From an uncultured Erysipelotrichaceae bacterium (GTDB lineage Bacteria > Bacillota_I > Bacilli_A > Erysipelotrichales > Erysipelotrichaceae), in NCBI GenBank assembly GCA_944326175.1, contig CALVCY010000102.1, positions 1 to 15,158 on the forward strand: a stretch of DNA of 15,158 nt. Direction: 5' to 3'. Under the pieces are notes generated by a model. The model was not told where the DNA came from, did no database searches, and worked only from the letters and a program-made list of their open reading frames with translations. The position numbers and the translations under genes are program-made. Positions 1 to 5,856 of this stretch are shown one piece after another. How positions within the stretch are numbered: position 1 is the first letter of the stretch; each line of letters starts with the position of its first letter.

Positions 1-47
1 CTGACTGCACAACGCATTAACCAGTCTTTTAACATAATTCAATCTTA

Positions 48-72
48 ACAAAAATACGGGGCCGAAGCCCCG
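48..72 (-). terminator. Rho-independent terminator of the PTS operon
   Basis: On the minus strand a perfect 6-bp G/C stem (CGGGGC / GCCCCG, arms 67-72 and 57-62) closes on a TTCG tetraloop and is followed by TATTTTTG. It lies about 20 bp past the IID stop codon, so it should end the four-gene PTS transcript. The remaining bases 1-47 show nothing I can assign. Confidence 0.9.
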
Positions 73-91
73 CATTTGAAACAAACGGTGA

Positions 92-910
92 TTAGAAGAT
101 ACCTAAGAATGCACCGACTAAGCCGAATGCAAGAATGCATAATACCAACTGGGTCGGGCGCCAGCCTTTCTTGATGGCACCAACCATCAAGAATAACAAT
201 CCTACACCCAAAATCCCAGGGAAGATGGAATTCAAGACATCTTGAACGACCACACTGGTTTCACCAATAGAAATGGTCCAGTTCAACGGTACATTGACTG
301 TGGAAGCCGTCATGTAACCGATCATCATCAACCCCATGACACCGGCTGCTTTGGTCAAAGCTTGCATCAAGCCGGAATTATAAACAGCATCGATAAAGCT
401 TGTACCAAACGTATAACCCCAATTGACAAACAGATATTTGACAACCGATTGTGAAACACCGTAAATCAGGATAAACAGGAATGTTCCCAAAACATTACCC
501 TGAGAGCACAGACCGATCGCGATACCCGAAGCAATGATACGTAAGCAGTTGAAGAATAAACTATCGAACATACCTGCCGTTGGTCCCATCAACGCTGTTT
601 TGATCGCATTGATGGTCGTACCATCGATGGAACCATTGTCATGGTGTTGCTTTTCCATTGCATAGTTCAATCCAGCGATAAAACTAAATGGAACCGCATG
701 GGTATTAAAGAACTGATTGGCGCGTAAATACGCTTCTTTCTTCTCTTCCGGTTCATCCTTGTAAATGGATTCGATTGCCGGAGCCATCGTCAATGTATAG
801 GCATTGGCTTCCATCTTAACCATATTAAATGTGGTGAAAACCAAATGGCTACGCAAGAACATCGATTTTAGAACCTTGCGTTCTTCCTGAGTAACTTGTT
901 TTTTTTCCAT
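92..910 (-). CDS. PTS mannose/fructose/sorbose family IID component
   Basis: This 272-residue membrane protein is the IID subunit of a mannose-type phosphotransferase system, which with IIC forms the sugar channel in the cytoplasmic membrane. The family-typical N-terminal stretch is visible (RSHLVFTTFN near residues 20-29), followed by the conserved ALMGPTAGMFDSLFF block around residues 107-121. The hydrophobic second half (about 122-272) ends in membrane segments. Length matches the family. The ATG overlaps the IIC stop as TAATG, and its AGGAGG ribosome site lies inside the last codons of IIC, so translation is coupled and the two subunits should be made in equal amounts. It is the last gene of the operon. 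The sugar cannot be deduced: man, lev, aga and gfr systems all share this fold. Confidence 0.93.
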   Translation of the reverse strand: MEKKQVTQEERKVLKSMFLRSHLVFTTFNMVKMEANAYTLTMAPAIESIYKDEPEEKKEAYLRANQFFNTHAVPFSFIAGLNYAMEKQHHDNGSIDGTTINAIKTALMGPTAGMFDSLFFNCLRIIASGIAIGLCSQGNVLGTFLFILIYGVSQSVVKYLFVNWGYTFGTSFIDAVYNSGLMQALTKAAGVMGLMMIGYMTASTVNVPLNWTISIGETSVVVQDVLNSIFPGILGVGLLFLMVGAIKKGWRPTQLVLCILAFGLVGAFLGIF

Positions 911-1707
911 TAGAAGAAGTCCTCCTCATCATTGGCAGCAGTTGCTGTATTATTGGCCAATGCGTTTTTGGTATCGATATGCCGCTTCTCACCAAAGAAC
1001 ATCGTGATCGCAATAGCCGCAGCGATAATCGCAACTTTCAGAGAATCCAGTCCGGTAACCGAAGATAGAACATATCCCACAAAGAAGAAGATGCCCACTT
1101 CGTTGCTCCAAATCATGGAAACCAGGATAGCGAACCCAACTGCAGTCATCATCGAACTTGCAGCACCCAGACCGGTCATGACCCAAGCCGGCAGAACAGC
1201 CAAAGCTGCATTTAAACCATCGATACCATAAGCAACCGCGATGAATAAGACTACCGTGTTGACTAACGGTTGAACAAATGTGGTGAACAATAAGGTCTGA
1301 ACGGTGAATGCCTTGATATTCTTTTGGCACAGATTTTCCCAATACGGTGCCAAAGATGCAAAGATCGGTGTCAGCATGGCATTCCATGAAGACATCAATG
1401 TTCCGATCGGCAACGCCAAGGCAATACCAGTTTCAGCATCCGCACCGGTCAAAATGGAATATGCAACGGAAATACATGTTGCACTCAGTGAATCTGCCGG
1501 AACAGAACCACCGATAGCGGAAATTCCCATAAAGATCGCTTCCAATGAAGCGCCCATTACGATACCCGTATGGAAATCCCCCAGTAACAAGCCTACCAAT
1601 GGTGCAACCACGATTGGTCGACTCAAACATTGCCATGACAGGAATGATTGATCCAATACATTGATGAACCAATAAACAAGTGCCACGACGATCGCACTTT
1701 GTACCAT
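910..1707 (-). CDS. PTS mannose/fructose/sorbose family IIC component
   Basis: This 265-residue polytopic membrane protein is the IIC subunit that partners with IID for sugar translocation. The family signature runs through residues 30-75: RPIVVAPLVGLLLGD, a GASLEAIFMG block and GGSVPADS. Several further hydrophobic segments follow up to about residue 238. A short hydrophilic tail rich in Ala, Asn and Asp ends in EEDFF. The codons for that tail (GAG GAG GAC) also supply the ribosome site of IID. The gene's own start at 1707 is preceded by GGGAGG at good spacing. It lies 21 bp after IIB. The tail is shared with IIA (see findings). The family call is firm; the substrate is unknown. Confidence 0.94.
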   Translation of the reverse strand: MVQSAIVVALVYWFINVLDQSFLSWQCLSRPIVVAPLVGLLLGDFHTGIVMGASLEAIFMGISAIGGSVPADSLSATCISVAYSILTGADAETGIALALPIGTLMSSWNAMLTPIFASLAPYWENLCQKNIKAFTVQTLLFTTFVQPLVNTVVLFIAVAYGIDGLNAALAVLPAWVMTGLGAASSMMTAVGFAILVSMIWSNEVGIFFFVGYVLSSVTGLDSLKVAIIAAAIAITMFFGEKRHIDTKNALANNTATAANDEEDFF

Positions 1708-1728
1708 AATAACCTCCCTTTCTCTTTA

Positions 1729-2226
1729 TTATTTCAGTACATCGCGTAACTTTTCCGGTTGTTCATCCGGAATGGTTTGATAAATCACTTCAATGTTGCC
1801 CGCCGAATCTAAAACCTTTTTCAAGGTTTCTTTTTCATCATCATAGCAATACAGATTGTTGCCATAACGCGTCCGTTCAGCTTCAGCACGTTTTGCTGCA
1901 ACTCGGCCATAGTTGCCGACGTTGATCTTTTCGATATCCGGTGCATTTTCCACGACCTTCAAAAGATCATCCGGTGTTTGCACTAAAACCAAAATTTTCA
2001 TCGCATGGCAACGTGGATCCTGCAATAATTTCAATCCAGCATCCATGCTCTTGATGGCTACCTTGCAGGTAGCTGGTGCAGCCATCATCAACGATTTTTG
2101 AATGATCGGATTGGCTGCAGCGTTGTCAGAAATAACAACGATATGATCCACGCCGGTGTGACGGCTCCACTTAATGGCGATCTGTCCATGGATCAAACGT
2201 TCATCGAGACGAAGTAATGTAATCAT
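1729..2226 (-). CDS. PTS mannose/fructose/sorbose family IIB component
   Basis: This 165-residue cytoplasmic subunit carries phosphate from IIA to the sugar during IIC/IID transport. The N-terminus MITLLRLDERLIHGQ is the family hallmark, and His13 in LIHGQ is the expected phosphorylation site. A second conserved patch, KINVGNYGRVA, occurs near residues 100-110. Length is normal for a free-standing IIB. A strong AAAGGAGGA site precedes the ATG, so the start is secure. It follows IIA by about 40 bp and precedes IIC by 21 bp. IIA and IIB are separate genes here, unlike the fused ManX of Escherichia coli. Confidence 0.95.
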   Translation of the reverse strand: MITLLRLDERLIHGQIAIKWSRHTGVDHIVVISDNAAANPIIQKSLMMAAPATCKVAIKSMDAGLKLLQDPRCHAMKILVLVQTPDDLLKVVENAPDIEKINVGNYGRVAAKRAEAERTRYGNNLYCYDDEKETLKKVLDSAGNIEVIYQTIPDEQPEKLRDVLK

Positions 2227-2266
2227 GTGTTTTCCTCCTTTACATTGATTTCGTATGTTGTATGGA

Positions 2267-2677
2267 TTAGAAGAAATCCTCTTCAGCTTCTATCGGTTGC
2301 TCATCGTTGACCAACTGTGTCATCATGCCTTTAGCGTTAGTGACGATTTCATCCAGTTCTTTTTTCGTAATGCTTTGATGGGTCAACAGTTCGATCACCA
2401 ATGCCAGATTGACCCCAGCAACCAAAAATCGATTGGGTTTGGTCAGATAGGTATACATCATATTATTGACCGAACCACCGTATAGATCCGAAAGCATGAT
2501 GACTTGATCCTCATCACTTACGGATTCAAAATAATCATCCAGCACCTTATTCAAACTGGTTTCATCCACATATGCGTCATATACCGTTAATTGATCCGCG
2601 TTGCCAAATAAGATATTGACGCTGCTTTTCAATCCGGAAGCCATGTGACCATGGGAAGAGAGAAACAATTTCAGCAT
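2267..2677 (-). CDS. PTS mannose/fructose/sorbose family IIA component
   Basis: This 136-residue cytoplasmic subunit accepts phosphate from HPr and passes it to IIB. The active histidine is His9 in LFLSSHGHMASG. The second family motif, SDLYGGSVNN, lies at about residues 63-72. I chose the ATG at 2677 because it has an AGAGG ribosome site at normal spacing and places the active His where the family has it. The open frame continues upstream to 2743, but that would add 22 atypical residues and would start upstream of the predicted promoter. The protein ends in EEDFF, the same five residues as IIC. It is the first gene of the PTS operon. Confidence 0.93.
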   Translation of the reverse strand: MLKLFLSSHGHMASGLKSSVNILFGNADQLTVYDAYVDETSLNKVLDDYFESVSDEDQVIMLSDLYGGSVNNMMYTYLTKPNRFLVAGVNLALVIELLTHQSITKKELDEIVTNAKGMMTQLVNDEQPIEAEEDFF

Positions 2678-2702
2678 ACTCTTACCTCTTTCCTGTGACT
2701 TC

Positions 2703-2731
2703 ATCATAAAAGGAAGTGAAACCGCATACAA
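2703..2731 (-). promoter_or_regulatory. Sigma-A-type promoter of the PTS operon
   Basis: On the minus strand TTGTAT (2731-2726, four of six consensus bases) and TATGAT (2708-2703, five of six) are separated by exactly 17 bp. They lie just downstream of the regulator's terminator and about 25 bp before the IIA start. This makes the PTS operon a separate transcription unit from the regulator. I saw no sigma-54 promoter, in line with the regulator lacking an AAA+ domain. Confidence 0.65.
2716..2730 (+). promoter_or_regulatory. Candidate CcpA cre operator in the PTS promoter
   Basis: The sequence GTGAAACCGCATACA fits the cre consensus WTGNAANCGNWNNCW at every specified position except the first. 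It overlaps the -35 hexamer and the spacer of the PTS promoter. In Bacillota, CcpA with Ser-phosphorylated HPr binds cre sites, and binding here should block RNA polymerase, giving carbon catabolite repression. The match is seen directly; the regulation is inferred. Confidence 0.6.
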
Positions 2732-2745
2732 TGGGAATATCATGT

Positions 2746-2779
2746 GTTTAAAAAGGGAAACGGTAGTCCGTTTCCCTTT
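2746..2779 (-). terminator. Rho-independent terminator after the PRD regulator
   Basis: A perfect 12-bp stem (AAAGGGAAACGG / CCGTTTCCCTTT, arms 2752-2763 and 2768-2779) encloses a 4-base loop. On the minus strand it is followed by two more T residues, giving TTTTT before AAAC. It sits 12 bp past the regulator stop and separates that gene from the PTS operon. Read on the plus strand it lacks a good T tract. Confidence 0.88.
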
Positions 2780-2790
2780 AATAAATGCAA

Positions 2791-4773
2791 TTAATTGATC
2801 TCTAATGCCTTTCGAATCAATTTTTCGATGCCATGAGATCCAAGCTTGATGATCTCAAAAAAATCATCCCGGAGCGTGGATTGCTTCAAGATGTTCTCCC
2901 AGAATTTTAGTTTGATCTCATCATAATTCCACTGGATGCAGATGACCATTAATGATCGAATCCGCGCTTTCCCGATCATCAAATCATTACTTAATGAAAG
3001 CACTTCGATCCACTCCCGGTCAAACAAACTGGAATCCACAAATAGCACCAATCCCTTGCTGTTTTTATTTAGACTCATCAGATCGATATACTTATGCCAT
3101 CCTTGCACCATCCTTTCGATTCGTGAAAGATCGCTCGTATATCGAAATGCCAAATTTTTTAAAAACACTTCAAAGGATTCGGCCGGGAACTCCTCTAGAT
3201 AGGTAAATTGTTCATCCGTAGGGAGATACCATTGATACTGGTGTGCTTTCATCAATAAGTCATTGTATAAATTATCCAATTGGTGACTGCGTTTGACCAA
3301 GTGAACGACCTTACAAGGCAGATCATAGTTATAGACGAATGTATCCATATCTATCAATGCCGCATCATATTGCTCCATATCGATCCCACGCCCTTCATAC
3401 AACTCGATGCACCGCGTATGACCGATCAACATCCCAAATCGCTCACGGATCCGTTTTTCCAAAATGCGACAGGTATTCATGCCATTGCCACTGATCAATA
3501 ACAGATTCACCGGTTTCACTTGGAATTTGGTATATGCGGCGACTTTGTAGACAAAATAAGCATATTTCAAGATCTCGCTGCGTTCCAGTTTCATTCCTAA
3601 GTTGGTTTCGACCAATCGTTCAATAGCCAAAGCGATCGTCAATGACACCGGACTATTGCAGATTTCTGCCGTATTATCCGCAAACGGTAATTTTTCATGA
3701 CAAATATCACCCAATACTTTTCGAGCGACGATGGGCGTCGTGATCGCTTCGAATTCACGATAACTCCATTCTTGCATGAACAGATTGAAATGATGCCGGT
3801 GATACAACTCATCCTTTACTTTATTGCAAATGGCGGAGACCATCACATGGACCGTCGGATGAAAATACGGTGTATAAGCCAAGGCGTCGATATCTTCACG
3901 AGTCAATAATTCCACCGCGAAACACATCACTTCATTAATATCGTAATCAAATCCAGATAATTTGGATTTCAACGCGGCAAATATTCGATTAGAAAGTTCC
4001 ATCTCCGGAGAATGATTCATCACAGATCGCCATTGGGCTGGACAATCCAATCGATAAGATGGATATCGACAATCGACAATACTAAGATACACAGATAAGC
4101 GTTGGGTGTCGGTATCGAGCAAGCGAATGCTACTGCTGCGCAATACTTCAAGGAAAATATGACGGATGTCTTGTCGGCGTTGCTCATCCGGTCCCGCTTC
4201 ATTCAGATAATCTGAATCGGCTTGGATCTCCGCACGATGAAAGTGAACACCATATAATTCCAATATGACCATACGGCGATCATATTCGCTTCCATTGACT
4301 ACTAATCCTTTATTACCAAACGGATCGATCGAAAGATGATGTAACGCGAAGAAATGACGAACTTCATCCAATGTTTTATGGACTTGACTATTCGAAATGT
4401 ACAACAACTGAGCAAATGTCTCCACTTTAATTGGTTCAGTCGCAACGATCAACGTTCGGGCAACTTTCATGAAGCGATAAATGCTTTCATTTTCAAGATC
4501 CAATGCATAACTTTGGATCATTTCAACCGATTGCAACAGGTTTTGAAATTGACTTGGATCATCGATTTCGATGGTATAACCATGATTGCGTTTAGATACA
4601 ATATGAAAGTAACCCTCTTGTGCTGCAATGTCCATGATATTGCGCATTTCCGTTTTGATCGTTCGATCGGAAACATGTGCAATATCGGCCAACTGCAGAC
4701 TTGTCATAAACCCACCGGAATGGTACAGTTCATGCAAAATGACTTTCTGACGCCGTGAAAAATGGATCCCCAT
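2791..4773 (-). CDS. PRD-domain PTS transcriptional regulator (BglG/MtlR-like architecture)
   Basis: This 660-residue protein is probably the sugar-responsive regulator of the adjacent PTS operon. An N-terminal helix-turn-helix (about residues 5-60, VSDRTIKTEM) is followed by a second Mga-like HTH (about 110-165, ISNSQVHKTLDEV). Two PRD-like helical regions come next (about 205-300 and 305-415). An IIB-like segment (about 420-500, LLLISGNGMNTCRIL) and a IIA-like C-terminus (about 560-660) complete the layout. In related activators these PTS domains are phosphorylated to tune activity. Here the expected acceptors seem absent: Glu288 and Phe407 fall where PRD patterns have His, and the IIB-like loop lacks its leading Cys. 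There is no AAA+ domain, so it is not LevR-like. The ATG has no ribosome site and lies 6 bp after a -10 box. The family call is firm; the target operon is inferred from adjacency. Confidence 0.82.
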   Translation of the reverse strand: MGIHFSRRQKVILHELYHSGGFMTSLQLADIAHVSDRTIKTEMRNIMDIAAQEGYFHIVSKRNHGYTIEIDDPSQFQNLLQSVEMIQSYALDLENESIYRFMKVARTLIVATEPIKVETFAQLLYISNSQVHKTLDEVRHFFALHHLSIDPFGNKGLVVNGSEYDRRMVILELYGVHFHRAEIQADSDYLNEAGPDEQRRQDIRHIFLEVLRSSSIRLLDTDTQRLSVYLSIVDCRYPSYRLDCPAQWRSVMNHSPEMELSNRIFAALKSKLSGFDYDINEVMCFAVELLTREDIDALAYTPYFHPTVHVMVSAICNKVKDELYHRHHFNLFMQEWSYREFEAITTPIVARKVLGDICHEKLPFADNTAEICNSPVSLTIALAIERLVETNLGMKLERSEILKYAYFVYKVAAYTKFQVKPVNLLLISGNGMNTCRILEKRIRERFGMLIGHTRCIELYEGRGIDMEQYDAALIDMDTFVYNYDLPCKVVHLVKRSHQLDNLYNDLLMKAHQYQWYLPTDEQFTYLEEFPAESFEVFLKNLAFRYTSDLSRIERMVQGWHKYIDLMSLNKNSKGLVLFVDSSLFDREWIEVLSLSNDLMIGKARIRSLMVICIQWNYDEIKLKFWENILKQSTLRDDFFEIIKLGSHGIEKLIRKALEIN

Positions 4774-4779
4774 GATTTG

Positions 4780-4809
4780 GTTATATCAAACCAATAAGTG
4801 AAAAAGCAA
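4780..4809 (-). promoter_or_regulatory. Candidate promoter of the regulator, giving a near-leaderless mRNA
   Basis: On the minus strand TTGCTT (4809-4804) and TATAAC (4785-4780, five of six) are 18 bp apart. Only six bases separate the -10 box from the ATG, so transcription would start at or next to the start codon. This fits the missing ribosome site. The -10 lies in a 6-bp inverted repeat, TTGGTT / AACCAA (4777-4782 and 4789-4794). A weaker alternative, TTGTTT / TATTTA, lies about 35 bp further upstream and would give a normal leader. Confidence 0.4.
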
Positions 4810-4834
4810 TCCCTTAAATATTCAATTAGTGAAA
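4792..4834 (-). repeat. Two direct repeats, candidate operator of the regulator gene
   Basis: TTTCACTAATTG (4834-4823) and TTTCACTTATTG (4803-4792) match at 11 of 12 positions and start 31 bp apart, about three helical turns. One lies upstream of the proposed -35, the other within the promoter spacer. The first eight bases of the second copy, TTTCACTT, recur in the spacer of the PTS promoter (2721-2714). This is a plausible recognition site for the regulator itself. Confidence 0.4.
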
Positions 4835-4893
4835 CGAAACAATATTTCAAGAGTACATCATTATTTCCCACATGAACTCATACTGGCTCTTAG

Positions 4894-4924
4894 ACAACAA
4901 AACGGCATGGATCACTCCATGCCG
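4894..4924 (-). terminator. Rho-independent terminator after lipoprotein and microprotein genes
   Basis: An 8-bp stem (CGGCATGG / CCATGCCG, arms 4903-4910 and 4917-4924, with one more A-T pair in the loop) is followed on the minus strand by TTTTGTTGT. It should end the transcript coming from the lipoprotein and the small membrane-protein gene. The last sense codons of the small gene lie in its upstream arm and the stop codon in its loop. Confidence 0.85.
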
Positions 4925-5043
4925 CGTATTGATTTTGGATGACGGTAACGCTTCGTTTCCGTATGGATATAATGGACGCTCACGATGACATTCAAACACA
5001 TCGTGATCAGCAATATGGTCAAAACCAAACTTTGTTTTTCCAT
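4912..5043 (-). CDS. Putative 43-residue single-pass membrane microprotein
   Basis: This small gene lies in the otherwise empty gap between the lipoprotein and the regulator. The reading frame opens with three consecutive ATG codons (5049, 5046, 5043). I chose the third because GGGAG at 5055-5051 is then 7 bases away; earlier starts would add one or two Met. After MEKQ comes an uninterrupted hydrophobic stretch of about 20 residues (SLVLTILLITMCLNVIV and on), enough for one membrane span. A basic hydrophilic tail follows (TKRYRHPKSIRGME). The TGA at 4914-4912 falls in the terminator loop. It could be co-transcribed with the lipoprotein 76 bp upstream. I recognise no family and assign no function. 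Ribosome site, amphipathic layout and terminator placement argue for a real gene; chance remains possible. Confidence 0.6.
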   Translation of the reverse strand: MEKQSLVLTILLITMCLNVIVSVHYIHTETKRYRHPKSIRGME

Positions 5044-5055
5044 CATCATTCTCCC

Positions 5056-5088
5056 TTGTTCACATATTAATACTGACAATATGAACAA
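5056..5088. promoter_or_regulatory. Imperfect dyad upstream of the microprotein gene
   Basis: TTGTTCA (5056-5062) pairs with TGAACAA (5082-5088), and after a two-base bulge TATT (5065-5068) pairs with AATA (5078-5081). The element ends directly at the microprotein ribosome site. It has no T tract, so it is not a terminator. An operator or a hairpin in the leader is possible. I found no convincing promoter nearby. Confidence 0.35.
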
Positions 5089-5119
5089 AAAGATGAATTC
5101 AGGTTAAATATTTATGAAA

Positions 5120-5794
5120 CTATTCACCTAAAGTCAATGATTCCCAACAAGTCAGACGATCCGCATTTTCTTCACTGACGACGACATAGTTTTCGTTCAT
5201 CAATTCACTCAATGCGTTATAGGCCACATCGGGAACGGAATACCATTCGGTATCATTGGTCATTACCTTTTTCACACGGACCGTTCCATCGGTATAGATC
5301 CCCATAGTATATCGATCGGTCCCGTTGGTTAAATCAAACCGAGTGATCAGTTCATCATCACTGACTGCACGTTCACTGCCTTCATTAAAGGTGGTTTCTT
5401 CAATGAACGTATCGACACCTTCACGCAACGCAGTATTCTGGGCGACACGCAACTCGATCTGTTCATCGATGGTGCCAACTGACGCCACACCTTCGCAAGC
5501 ACTTGCCAGCTCGGTATAGTTGGCTCTTAAGGTTTCCTCATCACTGAAATGACGGACGTTGTATTCGCCACCTTCAAAAACCAAGAATCCTTTAGCGGAA
5601 TCATCAGCATTGGCCCATCCTGCTTGGAAAGCTTCCAAAACCGTAGCATATTCTTGCGGTGTGCTGGTCGTCGCAACTTCGCTAGCGACCGGTGCTTCAC
5701 TGGAAACCGGTGCTTCGCTGCTGACCGTACCTTCAGTCGTGCTGCAGGCACATAACGTTGCTAAAGCAGCAACGGTCACAAATAATTTTTTCAT
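5120..5794 (-). CDS. Secreted lipoprotein of unknown function
   Basis: This 224-residue protein begins with a classic lipoprotein signal: MKK, a hydrophobic core and the lipobox LCAC with Cys17 as the lipidated residue. It should be anchored on the outer face of the membrane. Residues about 18-45 form a Ser/Glu/Ala/Pro/Val/Thr linker with a short tandem repeat, followed by an acidic soluble domain of about 175 residues that I do not recognise. I chose the ATG at 5794 because it gives a standard signal peptide and has AGGGG upstream; the frame extends to 5833 but would put 13 charged residues ahead of the signal. It lies 58 bp after tatD and shares no evident function with it. It could be transcribed with the operon above or from the weak promoter at 5829-5856. 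Confidence 0.85.
   Translation of the reverse strand: MKKLFVTVAALATLCACSTTEGTVSSEAPVSSEAPVASEVATTSTPQEYATVLEAFQAGWANADDSAKGFLVFEGGEYNVRHFSDEETLRANYTELASACEGVASVGTIDEQIELRVAQNTALREGVDTFIEETTFNEGSERAVSDDELITRFDLTNGTDRYTMGIYTDGTVRVKKVMTNDTEWYSVPDVAYNALSELMNENYVVVSEENADRLTCWESLTLGE
5672..5725 (-). repeat. Three 18-bp tandem units in the lipoprotein linker
   Basis: Units 5708-5725, 5690-5707 and 5672-5689 each encode a variant of the same hexapeptide (VSSEAP, VSSEAP, VASEVA on the minus strand). The two outermost units agree at most positions, while the last has diverged. This is the pattern left by slippage duplication in a flexible cell-surface linker. Confidence 0.75.
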
Positions 5795-5828
5795 TTTTCT
5801 AATACCCCTTACTTCTTTCATGAAGATT

Positions 5829-5856
5829 AGCATACGCTATTCGTATAAAAAATCAA
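5829..5856 (-). promoter_or_regulatory. Weak candidate promoter of the lipoprotein gene
   Basis: TTGATT (5856-5851), overlapping the tatD stop, and TATGCT (5834-5829) are 16 bp apart on the minus strand. Each matches four of six consensus bases. No terminator is seen between tatD and the lipoprotein, so read-through is equally possible. Confidence 0.3.

Noticed and set aside
2678..2743. 22-residue N-terminal extension of IIA
   Set aside because: It would begin upstream of the predicted promoter and lacks a ribosome site, while the ATG at 2677 has one and matches the family N-terminus.
4354..4758. 134-residue plus-strand open frame inside the regulator gene
   Set aside because: Antisense shadow of the HTH region; composition is irregular and there is no start signal.
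4826..4842. cre-like AGTGAAACGAAACAA upstream of the regulator
   Set aside because: The spacing around the central CG is wrong for the cre consensus by one base, with several mismatches when aligned on CG.
5829..5852. ATACG/CGTAT hairpin after tatD as a terminator
   Set aside because: The stem is only 5 bp and A/T-rich, and the T-run precedes it instead of following it on the coding strand.
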